64,000 bases of DNA, taken from Nocardia sp. NBC_00565. GTDB taxonomy: Bacteria > Actinomycetota > Actinomycetes > Mycobacteriales > Mycobacteriaceae. The translations under genes and the position numbers were made by a program. The notes below the pieces were generated by a model. That model worked only from the letters and a program-made list of their open reading frames with translations, searched no databases and was not told where the DNA came from. The stretch covers positions 3,906,001 through 3,970,000 of the forward strand of contig NZ_CP107785.1 of assembly GCF_036345915.1 (NCBI RefSeq), written 5' to 3'. Below, piece by piece: positions 45,170 to 53,641 of the stretch (its first letter is position 1; the number at the start of each line of letters is the position of its first letter).

Positions 45170-45832
45170 TCAGGCCGGACGCGCGATGACCAGCAGTACG
45201 TGGGCCGGCTTGTCGTCGACCAGTTGCCAGCGGTCCCGCATGGTGGCCGGGAAGCTGATGAAATCTCTCGCGCCGAGGCGGAATCGCCCCGCGCCGACAA
45301 TCTCGACCGCGAGCTCGCCGGAGACCACGTAGAGACCGCTCACCCCGGTCGATTCGAACCACTCCCCGATGTGTTGACCGGGTTCGACGCGGTATTCGAT
45401 GACCTCGAGCGGACTATTCGGCCGCAGGTGCAGCGCCCGACCGATGGCAGCGTCGGGGCGGTCCGCGACCGGGATCAACGTGCCCTCGTCGGCACGCACC
45501 ACCCGGACCCGCTCCGATTCCGGTGCGGGCAGCAGATCGCCGGGAGCGACGCCCAAAGCCCCGGCCAGCCGATAGGTGGTAACCATCGAAGGCGCGCTGA
45601 CGCCCCGCTCGATCTGGCTCAGGAACGGTTGGCTGATTCCGGCCCGCTTCGCGAGCTCCCGCATCGACAGTCCGGACTGCTCGCGCAGCGCCCGCACCAC
45701 GCCGCCGACCAGGGCAGCCAGGCTGGATTCGTCATCGGCGACGTCGGTTTCGGGCACGGCGGTAGGCTGTCCGATCGCCGACGCGGACGGCGATCCGGGA
45801 TTAACCTGACCGTGACGCAGGTGCACGTTCAC
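45170..45832 (-). CDS. XRE-cupin transcriptional regulator
   Basis: A 220-residue protein with an HTH (SGLSMRELAKRAGISQPFLS, ERGVSAPSMVTTYRLAGALG) and a C-terminal cupin domain (VEPGQHIGEWFESTGVSGLY, FISFPATMRDRWQLVDD). XRE-cupin regulators such as SutR/PuuR sense small polar metabolites. It diverges from a 2-oxoglutarate/Fe(II) oxygenase gene, with a clear ATCAG-ATT-CTGAT dyad between, so it probably controls that gene. The start GTG 45832 has no good ribosome site; GTG 45826 is possible. Confidence 0.82.
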   Translation of the reverse strand: MNVHLRHGQVNPGSPSASAIGQPTAVPETDVADDESSLAALVGGVVRALREQSGLSMRELAKRAGISQPFLSQIERGVSAPSMVTTYRLAGALGVAPGDLLPAPESERVRVVRADEGTLIPVADRPDAAIGRALHLRPNSPLEVIEYRVEPGQHIGEWFESTGVSGLYVVSGELAVEIVGAGRFRLGARDFISFPATMRDRWQLVDDKPAHVLLVIARPA

Positions 45833-45843
45833 GACATATGGAT

Positions 45844-45856
45844 ATCAGATTCTGAT
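45844..45856. promoter_or_regulatory. operator between XRE-cupin and oxygenase genes
   Basis: ATCAG (45844-45848) and CTGAT (45852-45856) form a perfect dyad with a 3-base centre in the 66-base gap between the two divergent genes. Confidence 0.55.
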
Positions 45857-45898
45857 TGCTGTCGCTTATCATCAAGATGTCGAAAGAGGGAGGACGCC

Positions 45899-46954
45899 GT
45901 GGAATTCCATGTGCCCGTCATCGATATTTCGCCGTACGTCGCAGCCGGTTCCGATGCCGAACGCCGGGCGGTGGCCCGCGCGATCGATGCGGCCGCGAGC
46001 ACCGTCGGTTTCATGCAGATTACCGGTCACGCCGTTCCGCAATGGGTGCTCGACGATTTCGCGACCGCCCTCGACTCCTTCTTCGACCTCGACCCGGCAA
46101 CGAAGCTGGACTACCGCAACCCACCCGAGGTCAACCGTGGTTACTCTCCACCCAAGAGCGAGAGTCTCAGCCTGAGCCTCGGCGTCGAATCTGCCACCCG
46201 GATGAACGATTTCTTCGAGGCGTTCAATATCGGCATCGCCGCGGACGCCTATCCCGGGGTCGAGTTGTCCCCGCGCGACTTCGCCGAAAACCTGTGGCCG
46301 ACACAGGTTCCCGGATTCCGCGCGCCGGTCGAGGCATACTTCGCGCACGCGACCCGATTGGCCAGAACCCTCACCACCATCTTCGCCGACGCGCTGGACC
46401 TGCCACCCGGATACTTCAACCGCTTCACCGACCACTCCCTCGATGTGCTGCGCATGAACAACTACGCGCTGCCACCGGGCACCGTGGATCTCGACGGCGA
46501 ACTCACCGGCATGGGCGAGCACACCGACTACGGCATCGTCACCGTCCTGTGGGCGGACCAGGTACCCGGGCTGCAAGTCCTCGGCGCAGACACGCGGTGG
46601 CACGACGTACAACCCGCCGATGACGCCCTGCTCGTCAACCTCGGCGACCTGATGTCGCGCTGGACCAACGAACGCTGGCTGTCCACCCTGCACCGCGTCA
46701 TGCCGCCCATCACCAACGGAACCATCCAAAGACGCCGCAGCGCAGCCTATTTCCACGACGGCAACACCGACGCGGTGATCGAAACCCTGCCTTCGTGCGT
46801 GGGCGAGGGCAGCAAGTACGAACCGATCACCATCGCCGATCATCTCCACGCGAAGCTCGCGGGTTCCCGTGCGCTGCAGCCGAATACGAATGCGTCCCGG
46901 GAAGCGGCCCGTGTCCTCGCCGCATCGGGCTATCCCCTGAGCGGCAGCGACTAG
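45899..46954 (+). CDS. 2-oxoglutarate/Fe(II)-dependent oxygenase (IPNS-like)
   Basis: A 351-residue enzyme of the isopenicillin-N-synthase-like superfamily. DIOX_N is seen at the start (VPVIDISPYV, FMQITGHAVPQWVLDDF). The iron ligands are in MGEHTDYGIVT (His, Asp) and STLHRVMPP (His), and the 2-oxoglutarate Arg in RRRSAAYF. Such enzymes hydroxylate or otherwise oxidise small molecules, and this one likely acts on a compound sensed by the divergent XRE-cupin regulator. The GTG at 45899 has GAGGGAGG upstream. An MFS importer gene follows, convergent with it, and may be functionally linked. Confidence 0.88.
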   Translation: MEFHVPVIDISPYVAAGSDAERRAVARAIDAAASTVGFMQITGHAVPQWVLDDFATALDSFFDLDPATKLDYRNPPEVNRGYSPPKSESLSLSLGVESATRMNDFFEAFNIGIAADAYPGVELSPRDFAENLWPTQVPGFRAPVEAYFAHATRLARTLTTIFADALDLPPGYFNRFTDHSLDVLRMNNYALPPGTVDLDGELTGMGEHTDYGIVTVLWADQVPGLQVLGADTRWHDVQPADDALLVNLGDLMSRWTNERWLSTLHRVMPPITNGTIQRRRSAAYFHDGNTDAVIETLPSCVGEGSKYEPITIADHLHAKLAGSRALQPNTNASREAARVLAASGYPLSGSD

Positions 46955-46970
46955 CCTCAGCAGGGATTTG

Positions 46971-48362
46971 TCATGATTCCTGATCGAAGTGGATGCGTTG
47001 GATGGTGCCCATGACCGCCAGCGCGATCAAAGCCAGCACACCGTGCCCGGCGACGAACCAGAGCGCGGTATCGAAGGAACCGGTCGCCTCGACCAGATAG
47101 CCGATCACGATCGGGGTGACGATACCGGCGATATTGCCGCACGCGTTCATCGTGGCCCCCACAAAACTCATCGCCTGCGGCGGCGCGATATCGGTAGTGA
47201 TCGCCCACCCCAGCGAACCCACACCCTTACCCAGAAACGCCACGACCATGATCACCACGATCACCGTGGTGCTGTCACTGAAATTCGACAACGCGATCGC
47301 GATCGTCAACACCATCCCCACCGCCGCCGGGATCTTACGCGCCACGGTCAACGATCCACCACGACGCAAGATCGCATCCGAGACGACCCCACCACCCAGA
47401 CCACCCACGAACCCCGCCAACGCCGGCAGCGCGGCGATGAAACCGACATCGACCAACGACAGGCCGCGGCCCTTGTTCAGGTAAACCGGGAACCAGGTGA
47501 TGAAAAAATAGGTCAACGCGTTCACCGCATACTGGAACAGATACACCCCCCACAACGGCCGAGTCGAAAAAATCCGCGCCAGAGTGCGCCGATTGAGCGG
47601 GGCACGCTCGGCCTGCACGGTCCCGCGCTCGTCCAAATCGACCAATGCGCCGCTGGCGCGGATCGACTCCAACTCCTCTGGTGTAACGCGTCGGTGTTCA
47701 CGCGGGGTGTTCATCCACCGCGCCCACAACACCGCCAAACCGAACCCGAGTACACCCAACAGCACGAACACCCAACGCCACCCATAAACATGAGTGACCC
47801 ACGCCATAATCGGCGCGAACATCACCGTCGCGAAATACTGCGCCGAATTGAACACCGCCGTCGCCCGCCCACGCTCAGCAGTCGGAAACCACATCGTCGC
47901 CACCCGCGCATTCGCCGGAAAAGCCGGCGACTCGAACGCACCCAACAACAACCGCAACCCGAACACCAACACCAACGCCGCCAACACCGGCACCGTGACC
48001 ACACCAACCAGACTGATCGCCGCGGTCACCGCAGTCCACAACACCAGACTCCCCGCATACACCCGCCGCGCCCCGAACCGATCCAACAACATCCCACCCG
48101 GCAACTGCGCCACCACATACGCCCAACTGAACGCCGAGAAAACGTAGCCCAACTGCACCGAAGTGAACCCCAAACCCTCCTTCACCGCACTACCAGTAAT
48201 CGACAAACTACTGCGATCGGCATAATTCACGGTCGTGATGACGAACAACAACCCCAACACCAGATAACGCGTCGGAACACGACGACGACCCGACGACCCG
48301 ACGTCGGCCTGATCCGGGGCGCCGCCCCCGCCGACGGTCGCTACCGTTTCCCGCTTCAACAT
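46971..48362 (-). CDS. MFS transporter (anion:cation symporter type)
   Basis: A 463-residue, 12-segment permease. VITTVNYADRSSLSITGSAV corresponds to the NYxDRxxL motif of the ACS subfamily (hexuronate, glucarate, phthalate transporters), and LPGGMLLDRFGARRV is the MFS loop signature. It likely imports an organic acid. The start ATG 48362 has AGGAGG upstream; the long open frame beyond it is antisense to other genes. Between about 47260 and 48330 the codons favour TTG, GTG and GGG (for example a run of TTG/GTG for Leu/Val), unlike neighbours that use CTG/GTC/GGC. This suggests foreign origin or recombination. Confidence 0.88.
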   Translation of the reverse strand: MLKRETVATVGGGGAPDQADVGSSGRRRVPTRYLVLGLLFVITTVNYADRSSLSITGSAVKEGLGFTSVQLGYVFSAFSWAYVVAQLPGGMLLDRFGARRVYAGSLVLWTAVTAAISLVGVVTVPVLAALVLVFGLRLLLGAFESPAFPANARVATMWFPTAERGRATAVFNSAQYFATVMFAPIMAWVTHVYGWRWVFVLLGVLGFGLAVLWARWMNTPREHRRVTPEELESIRASGALVDLDERGTVQAERAPLNRRTLARIFSTRPLWGVYLFQYAVNALTYFFITWFPVYLNKGRGLSLVDVGFIAALPALAGFVGGLGGGVVSDAILRRGGSLTVARKIPAAVGMVLTIAIALSNFSDSTTVIVVIMVVAFLGKGVGSLGWAITTDIAPPQAMSFVGATMNACGNIAGIVTPIVIGYLVEATGSFDTALWFVAGHGVLALIALAVMGTIQRIHFDQES

Positions 48363-48461
48363 CGTCGTCCTCCTATGACCAGCGAGTGTGGTCTGCATCA
48401 CCCACAACTCGGCATGCAAGGAGGCTACGACCCCTAGTTGATACCAGTCGAACACTAATTT

Positions 48462-48477
48462 GGTATTGCGTGATACC
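48462..48477. promoter_or_regulatory. possible operator upstream of the MFS gene
   Basis: GGTAT (48462-48466) and ATACC (48473-48477) flank TGCGTG about 100 bases before the MFS start, and a further GATACC half-site lies at 48440. A GntR-type regulator would fit, but none is encoded nearby. Confidence 0.3.
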
Positions 48478-48559
48478 GAAAATGGCATCAGACCTAGTTC
48501 CGGCGACTTGGGAGTCAGCGGTTTGAGCACCGAAGGAGGTCGGGCACGGTTGACCGGTA

Positions 48560-49426
48560 CTACTTGCGGAACTTGGTCTCCAGATCGGCCAGGGTGGCCT
48601 GCAGATCGGCCGGGTCGTTGGTCTTGAAGATGCCCTGGTAGCCGGTCTCGGCGCGGACGGCCGCCTCGACCTCCGGATCGTGGTAAAGCCTGGCCAGCGC
48701 AAGCAGTTTCGGGTTGTCCTTGTCTTCGGCGCGGGCGGCGAAGACGTTGATGTACTGCTCGAGCTCCGGTCGTTCGGGATCGTCGGTGAAGATGACCTCG
48801 TTCTTGGTGAGGCCGGCCGGGCGGGCGAAGGTGTCGTCGACGAATGCGGCATCGACGCTCTCCAGGGACTGCGCGGTCAGCGTCGGATCGATAGTCTTCA
48901 GACTTATCGTCGAGGCGCCGGTGTCCACGTCTTCGATCTTCGAATCCCAGCTCGCGCCGCCCTTCAGCACGATCAGCCCGGCGGCCGCCAGCCCGAGCAG
49001 CGGCCGGACCTGGTTGGCCGGATTGTTGCTGAGGGTGATCTGACCGCCCTTGGGGATCTCCGCCACCGATTTGTGCTTGCGCGAGTACAGGGTCAACGGG
49101 AAGATCTCGGTCGCGCCGACGGGCACCAGGGTGTCGTTGTTGCGGACGTTGTAGTTGGCCAGGTACCGCACGTGCTGGAACTTGTTGAGGTCGATCCGGC
49201 GCTGATTCAGCGCCGGATTCGGCTGGTTGTAGTCGGTGAAATTGACGAACTCGACGGCAATACCCTGCTCGGCGGCCTTCTTCTTGTACACATCCCAATG
49301 CGGAAGAGCGAGATCGTTCACACCGATGCGCACCACGTCGGTATTGCGTTCCTCCCCACACGCCACGGCACCGGCGGCCAGGGCAAACAACAACGGAATC
49401 ACCAGAACACGGCGCAGCAATCGCAT
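48560..49426 (-). CDS. metQ: MetQ/NlpA-family substrate-binding lipoprotein (orphan)
   Basis: A 288-residue NlpA lipoprotein: signal VLVIPLLFALAAGAVAC with lipobox Cys, then RIGVNDLALPHWDVYKKKAA, DYNQPNPALNQRRIDLNKFQ and LYSRKHKSVAEIPKGGQI. These match methionine-binding MetQ proteins. It diverges from a full metQ-metN-metI operon and lacks its own ATPase and permease, so it may feed the same importer with a different ligand specificity. The ATG at 49426 is preferred to TTG 49435. Confidence 0.88.
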   Translation of the reverse strand: MRLLRRVLVIPLLFALAAGAVACGEERNTDVVRIGVNDLALPHWDVYKKKAAEQGIAVEFVNFTDYNQPNPALNQRRIDLNKFQHVRYLANYNVRNNDTLVPVGATEIFPLTLYSRKHKSVAEIPKGGQITLSNNPANQVRPLLGLAAAGLIVLKGGASWDSKIEDVDTGASTISLKTIDPTLTAQSLESVDAAFVDDTFARPAGLTKNEVIFTDDPERPELEQYINVFAARAEDKDNPKLLALARLYHDPEVEAAVRAETGYQGIFKTNDPADLQATLADLETKFRK

Positions 49427-49558
49427 TGCAGGCAACCTAGACGGACGTCCAACTTGTTGCCAGTGTTTCGCTCAGCCCAATCCAAACCGTTGCCCGTCCT
49501 CTCGGTGCATCGCTTGGATTACCGGGTTCATATCGCGACGAGCAATTCGGGAGCACGA

Positions 49559-50431
49559 GTGAAATTCCATCGGGTACTGGCGATCCCGGTCCTGGTAGCA
49601 ACCGCGGCCCTCACCCTCACGGCGTGCGGCGACGACAAAGCTTCCGCCGACAACGTAGTCCGCATCGGCACCACCGACAAGGATCACGCCTGGGACGTCT
49701 TCGAAGAGAAGGCGAAGTCACAGGGCATCACCCTGCGGATCACCAACTTCTCCGACTACAAGCAGCCGAATCTGGCCCTGTCGCAGAAGCAGATCGATCT
49801 GAATCTGTTCCAGCATCTGCAGTTCCTCGGCGCCTACAACGTGGCCAACAACGACACCCTGACCCCGATCGCCTCGACCTATATCGTGCCGCTCGGGCTC
49901 TACTCCAAGAAGCACAAGTCGGTCGCGGATCTGCCACAGGGCGCCGAGATCGCGATCCCCAACGATCCGACCAACCAGGCGCGGGCGCTGTTCGTACTGC
50001 AGGCCGCCGGTTTGCTGAAGCTCTCGGGCGACGCCAAGTCGCCGACCCCCGCCGATATCGATAAGGGCGCGTCCAAGGTCAAGGTGACCCCGGTCGACGC
50101 GGCGCAGACCGCGCTCTCACTTGCCTCGGTCGACGGCTCGATCATCAACAACACCTTCCTCGAGCGTTCCGGCATCGACCCCACTTCGGCGCTGTACAAA
50201 GATGATCCGAAGAATCCGGCGGCCGAACCGTACATCAATGTCGTGGTGTCGCGGGCCGCCGACAAGAACAACGAGCTCTACCAGAAGGTTGCCCAGCTCT
50301 GGCACGATCCGGAGGTACAGCAGGCGCACGCCCAGGTCACCAAGAACACCGCCGTCGAGGTCGAGCGGACCGGCCCTGAACTGGAGCAGATTCTGACCCG
50401 GGTGCAGCAGACCATCAAAGACGGCAAGTGA
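49559..50431 (+). CDS. metQ: MetQ methionine-binding lipoprotein
   Basis: A 290-residue NlpA lipoprotein with signal KFHRVLAIPVLVATAALTLT and lipobox TAC. Family features are FEEKAKSQGITLRITNFSDY, KQIDLNLFQHLQFLGAYN and LYSKKHKSVADLPQGAEI. It binds D- or L-methionine outside the membrane and passes it to MetNI. The start is GTG 49559 with GGGAG upstream. Its stop overlaps the metN start (GTGA). It shares about half its residues by eye with the divergent metQ. No SAM riboswitch is evident in the 132-base divergent gap. Confidence 0.92.
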   Translation: MKFHRVLAIPVLVATAALTLTACGDDKASADNVVRIGTTDKDHAWDVFEEKAKSQGITLRITNFSDYKQPNLALSQKQIDLNLFQHLQFLGAYNVANNDTLTPIASTYIVPLGLYSKKHKSVADLPQGAEIAIPNDPTNQARALFVLQAAGLLKLSGDAKSPTPADIDKGASKVKVTPVDAAQTALSLASVDGSIINNTFLERSGIDPTSALYKDDPKNPAAEPYINVVVSRAADKNNELYQKVAQLWHDPEVQQAHAQVTKNTAVEVERTGPELEQILTRVQQTIKDGK

Positions 50432-51435
50432 GCGAGCAGGTTCCCGCCGTCGAATTCCGCTCGGTCACCAAGGTTTTCGGCAAGGGCGCGGATCGGCATA
50501 TCGCGCTCAACGATATCGATCTGCGCATCGAGCAGGGCGAGATCTTCGGTGTGATCGGCTATTCCGGCGCGGGAAAGAGCACGCTGGTCCGGCTGATCAA
50601 TGCGCTGGAGAAGCCGACCACCGGCACCATCGAGGTCTCCGGCACGCCCATCACGGGGGTACGCGAGGCCGAGGTGCGCCGCATCCGCCGGGATATCGGC
50701 ATGGTGTTCCAGCAGTTCAATCTGTTCCGATCACGCACGGCCGCAGGCAATATCGAATATCCGCTGAAGGTCGCGGGCTGGAAGCGCGCCGAACGCAAAG
50801 CGCGGGTCAAAGAATTACTGGAGTTCGTCGGGCTCGCTGAAAAAGCCCGCAGCTATCCGGACCAGCTCTCCGGCGGACAGAAGCAGCGGGTCGGCATCGC
50901 GCGCGCCCTGGCGACTTCGCCGTCGCTGCTGCTCGCGGACGAATCGACCTCGGCGCTGGATCCGGAGACCACCGGTGAGGTGCTGCGGCTGCTGAAGAAG
51001 ATCAACCGCGAGCTCGGGGTCACCATCGTGGTGATCACGCACGAGATGGACGTGATCCGCGCGGTGGCCGATCGGGTGGCGGTGCTCGCCGAAGGGCAGA
51101 TCGTCGAACTCGCCGGCACCTTCGAGGTTTTCGCATCTCCGCAGGCGCCGCCGACGCGGTCGTTCGTGGAAACCGTGCTGCACAACCGGCCCGATGCCGA
51201 GGAGCTGCGGCGGCTCGGCGAACTGCACGGCGGGCGGCTGGTCACCGTGGACATCGATGACGAGCGCGGGATCGGCGCGGCTCTGACCGTCGCCGCGCAG
51301 GCGGGTGTCGGGTTCGAGGTGGTCTACGGCGGGGTGAGCACGTTGCAGGACAAGACCTTCGGCAGTGTGACGCTCGCGCTGCGTGGTTCCGATGACGACG
51401 TGGACAAGGTGATCGACGAACTCGATCGCCGCTAG
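50428..51435 (+). CDS. metN: MetN methionine ABC transporter ATPase
   Basis: A 335-residue ATPase with Walker A IGYSGAGKST, Q-loop MVFQQFNLF, signature LSGGQKQRV, Walker B LLLADESTSALDPETTG and H-loop VITHEMD. The last 80 residues (GGRLVTVDIDDERGIGAALT, TLALRGSDDDVDKVIDELD) are the NIL regulatory domain through which methionine inhibits transport. The stop codon TAG at 51433 is formed by the palindromic element that fills the gap to metI. Confidence 0.95.
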   Translation: MSEQVPAVEFRSVTKVFGKGADRHIALNDIDLRIEQGEIFGVIGYSGAGKSTLVRLINALEKPTTGTIEVSGTPITGVREAEVRRIRRDIGMVFQQFNLFRSRTAAGNIEYPLKVAGWKRAERKARVKELLEFVGLAEKARSYPDQLSGGQKQRVGIARALATSPSLLLADESTSALDPETTGEVLRLLKKINRELGVTIVVITHEMDVIRAVADRVAVLAEGQIVELAGTFEVFASPQAPPTRSFVETVLHNRPDAEELRRLGELHGGRLVTVDIDDERGIGAALTVAAQAGVGFEVVYGGVSTLQDKTFGSVTLALRGSDDDVDKVIDELDRR

Positions 51436-51467
51436 CGGCTGCTTGCAGGTCGCTCGAAACGACCCGC
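51432..51467 (+). repeat. palindromic element between metN and metI
   Basis: One copy of the dispersed unit (CTAGCGGCTGCTTGCAGGTC and on to GCTCGAAACGACCCGC), with one arm slightly changed (AGCGGC). It supplies the metN stop and ends just before the AAAGGAG ribosome site of metI. Confidence 0.8.
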
Positions 51468-51487
51468 ACGGCTTGAAAGGAGTACCG

Positions 51488-52150
51488 ATGCATACGGATT
51501 GGGACAAACTCCGCCCGGTACTGACCGAGGCCATCGGCACCACGATCTATTTGGTGCTGCTCACATTCGTGGTGGGCGGGTTGATCGGGCTGTTCCTCGG
51601 CACGGCCCTCTACACCACTCGCAAGGGTGGACTACTGGCCAACGCACCGATCAATGTGCTGCTCAACGTCCTGGTGAACGTGGTTCGGCCGATTCCGTTC
51701 ATCATCCTGCTCGCGGCGCTCGGGCCGGTGACGCTGGAGGTGGTCGGGACGACGATCGGCACCGAGGCCGCGGGCTTCGTGATGATCGTGGCGGCGTCCT
51801 TCGGTATCGCGCGCATCGTGGAACAGAATCTGGTGACGGTGGATCCCGGCGTGATAGAGGCGGCCAGGGCCGTCGGCGCCGGACCACTGCGGATCATTCT
51901 GACGCTGCTGATCCCAGAAGCGTTGGGCCCCTTGGCCCTCGGCTACACGTTCGTGGTTATCGCCATCGTCGATATGTCCGCCATGGCGGGTACGGTCGGT
52001 GGCGGCGGGCTCGGTGATTTCGCACTGGTCTACGGATATCAGCGCTTCGATTGGCAGGTCACGCTGGTAGCCACCCTCATCATTATCGCTGGTGTGCAGG
52101 GGATTCAGTTCCTCGGCAATTTCATCGCGCGGAAGGTGCTACGCCGCTGA
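51488..52150 (+). CDS. metI: MetI methionine ABC transporter permease
   Basis: A 220-residue permease with five predicted membrane segments and the coupling-helix region EAARAVGAGPLRIILTLLIP (EAA motif), as in MetI. Sequence elements NVVRPIPFIILLAALGPV and YTFVVIAIVDMSAMAGTVGG are typical. The ATG at 51488 follows AAAGGAG. Last gene of metQNI; a strong hairpin terminator starts 15 bases after the stop. Confidence 0.93.
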   Translation: MHTDWDKLRPVLTEAIGTTIYLVLLTFVVGGLIGLFLGTALYTTRKGGLLANAPINVLLNVLVNVVRPIPFIILLAALGPVTLEVVGTTIGTEAAGFVMIVAASFGIARIVEQNLVTVDPGVIEAARAVGAGPLRIILTLLIPEALGPLALGYTFVVIAIVDMSAMAGTVGGGGLGDFALVYGYQRFDWQVTLVATLIIIAGVQGIQFLGNFIARKVLRR

Positions 52151-52165
52151 GGCTCGCACCGAAAA

Positions 52166-52200
52166 GTGCGCTCTCGACGCGGATGACGTCGAGAGCGCAC
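52166..52200. terminator. bidirectional terminator after metI
   Basis: A 14-base-pair perfect stem (GTGCGCTCTCGACG with its complement) and 7-base loop lie between the convergent metI and DUF4189 genes. On the minus strand the stem is followed by CTTTTCGG. Confidence 0.8.
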
Positions 52201-52207
52201 ATTTCGA

Positions 52208-52642
52208 TCAACTCGCGTTCGCGGTGCACTGCGAATCGACGATGCGCGGTGCGCGCGGCACGGAGCTGCCGAAGTTCAGCAACGGCGGCGGAGCGGTCGG
52301 CCCAGCGTTGGCGATCGCCTGCTGCTCGGCCTCGGCCCTGGTCGGCGCCCAGGCCCAGCCAAGGTGATCGTCGCCATTGCGGGCGACGGCCGCGCACGCG
52401 TTGGCGAACTGGACGATGATGTGGCAGCTGGGCAAGCCGCAGTGCTGTACCGCGACGCGGTCGGAATCCGCCCAGTTCGCGTAGTTGTACGCCCAGCCGA
52501 GGGTCGCATCGCCCTGTGCTGAGACCGAGATCGCCAGCGAGCCGTAGAGGCCACCGTCCGCCTGTGCCGCACCGGCCCCGACGGCGATGAACGCACCCGC
52601 GGACGCGGCCGCCAGCCCCACGGCTTTGGACGATAGTGACAT
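52208..52642 (-). CDS. secreted DUF4189 protein
   Basis: A 144-residue precursor with a signal peptide (VGLAAASAGAFIAVGAGAAQA) and a DUF4189 domain (GSLAISVSAQGDATLGWAYN, NACAAVARNGDDHLGWAWAP, EAEQQAIANAG). DUF4189 proteins are small, exported and disulfide-bonded; the mature part here has four Cys (HCG, SCH, ACA, QCT). Function unknown. The ATG at 52642 has GGGGAGA six bases upstream. Confidence 0.85.
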   Translation of the reverse strand: MSLSSKAVGLAAASAGAFIAVGAGAAQADGGLYGSLAISVSAQGDATLGWAYNYANWADSDRVAVQHCGLPSCHIIVQFANACAAVARNGDDHLGWAWAPTRAEAEQQAIANAGPTAPPPLLNFGSSVPRAPRIVDSQCTANAS

Positions 52643-52742
52643 GTGATGTCTCCCCAGTTCAGAATTAGCTTCGGATCGAATCCTGGTCGGCATGATCCGA
52701 ATTGTCCAAATCTTTGTATCACCTGGGTCCGACAAAACGGAG

Positions 52743-52988
52743 TCAGCGATCCTGCAGTGTCACAGCGCCTCCCGTGCTCGGTGCGACTCGGCCCCACGGC
52801 GGCAGTACATCCCGCCAATCGGCGGGCCAATTCACCAGCGCGATAACCATCATGATCACCAGATGGATCGGAGCGGAGGTGCCCTGCCAGAACGGCGCGT
52901 CATCGATGAGATGGGTGGTCACCGCACCGGTCAGGACCAGCACCAGCATGGCCGCGCCGAGAAATCTGCTCTCTCGGCGCGGAAGCAC
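52743..52988 (-). pseudogene. C-terminal fragment of a small membrane protein (DoxX-like)
   Basis: Read on the minus strand, RRESRFLGAAMLVLVLTGAV is followed by APIHLVIMMVIALVNWPADW and a stop at 52743: two membrane helices in the pattern of DoxX/DUF-type small membrane proteins. No start codon remains. The 5' part was lost at about 52985, where an SDR fragment on the other strand begins. Confidence 0.5.
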
Positions 52989-52995
52989 CGGCGAT

Positions 52996-53271
52996 GGCGG
53001 TACTGCCATTGCGGTGCGGGCGGATCTGAGTGAGCCCGATGACATCGACAAGTTGTTCGACCGGGTGGATACCGAGTTCGGTGCGCTCAACGGGCTCGTC
53101 AACAATGCGGCCACGCTCGAAACCCAACGCAGGGTGGATGAATTCGATGCCGAACGGTTGCGGCGCATCATGAGCGTCAACGTCATCGGGCCGATCCTGT
53201 GCGTGCGCAACGCGATTCGGCGGATGTCCTACGTCACCGGTTCCTTCCTCGACCTCGCCGGTGGACGATGA
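52996..53271 (+). pseudogene. remnant of an SDR gene with internal deletion
   Basis: GGTAIAVRADLSEPDDIDKL, NGLVNNAATLETQRRVDEFD and MSVNVIGPILCVRNAIRRM give the middle of a classical SDR. The sequence then jumps directly to SYVTGSFLDLAGGR, the usual C-terminus, so the segment with the catalytic Ser-Tyr-Lys is deleted. The N-terminal Rossmann motif is missing too. Confidence 0.65.
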
Positions 53272-53275
53272 GTGT

Positions 53276-53641
53276 CTAGACCGTGAAGCCGAGGGCGCGC
53301 AGTTGTTCGCGGCCGTCCTCGGTGATCTTGTCCGGGCCCCACGGCGGCACCCAGACCCAGTTGATCTTGAGGTCTTCGACAAGGCCGCTGCGGACCAGGG
53401 CGTTGCGGGACTGGTCCTCGATGACATCGGTCAGCGGGCAGGCCGCGGAGGTCAGGGTCATATCGAGGATGCAGATCTCCTCCTCGACCGCGAGGCCGTA
53501 GACGAGCCCTAGGTCGACCACGTTGATGCCGAGTTCGGGGTCGACGACATCGCGCATCGCCTCCTCGATGTCCTCGAGGCGTTTGATGTCCTCTTCGGAC
53601 AGCTGCGGCTGTTCGGTGGTTTCGGTAGGTGTTTCACTCAT
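53276..53641 (-). CDS. sufT: SufT/MIP18-like Fe-S assembly factor (Rv1466-like)
   Basis: A 121-residue DUF59 protein: LEDIEEAMRDVVDPELGINV, VVDLGLVYGLAVEEEICILD, and the conserved Cys in TSAACPLTDVIEDQ. SufT-type proteins aid the maturation of Fe-S proteins. Last gene of the suf operon. Its ATG overlaps the sufU stop (ATGA). The longer open frame upstream of 53641 lies in sufU and was rejected. Confidence 0.9.
   Translation of the reverse strand: MSETPTETTEQPQLSEEDIKRLEDIEEAMRDVVDPELGINVVDLGLVYGLAVEEEICILDMTLTSAACPLTDVIEDQSRNALVRSGLVEDLKINWVWVPPWGPDKITEDGREQLRALGFTV

Noticed and set aside
47875..48126. Separate small minus-strand protein in another frame within the MFS gene
   Set aside because: Its Gly/Val-rich sequence comes from the unusual codon use of the MFS gene; the MFS frame carries all family motifs.
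49427..49558. SAM or methionine riboswitch before metQ
   Set aside because: No conserved S-box or SAM-IV pairing could be recognised in the 132-base gap; a covariance-model search would decide.
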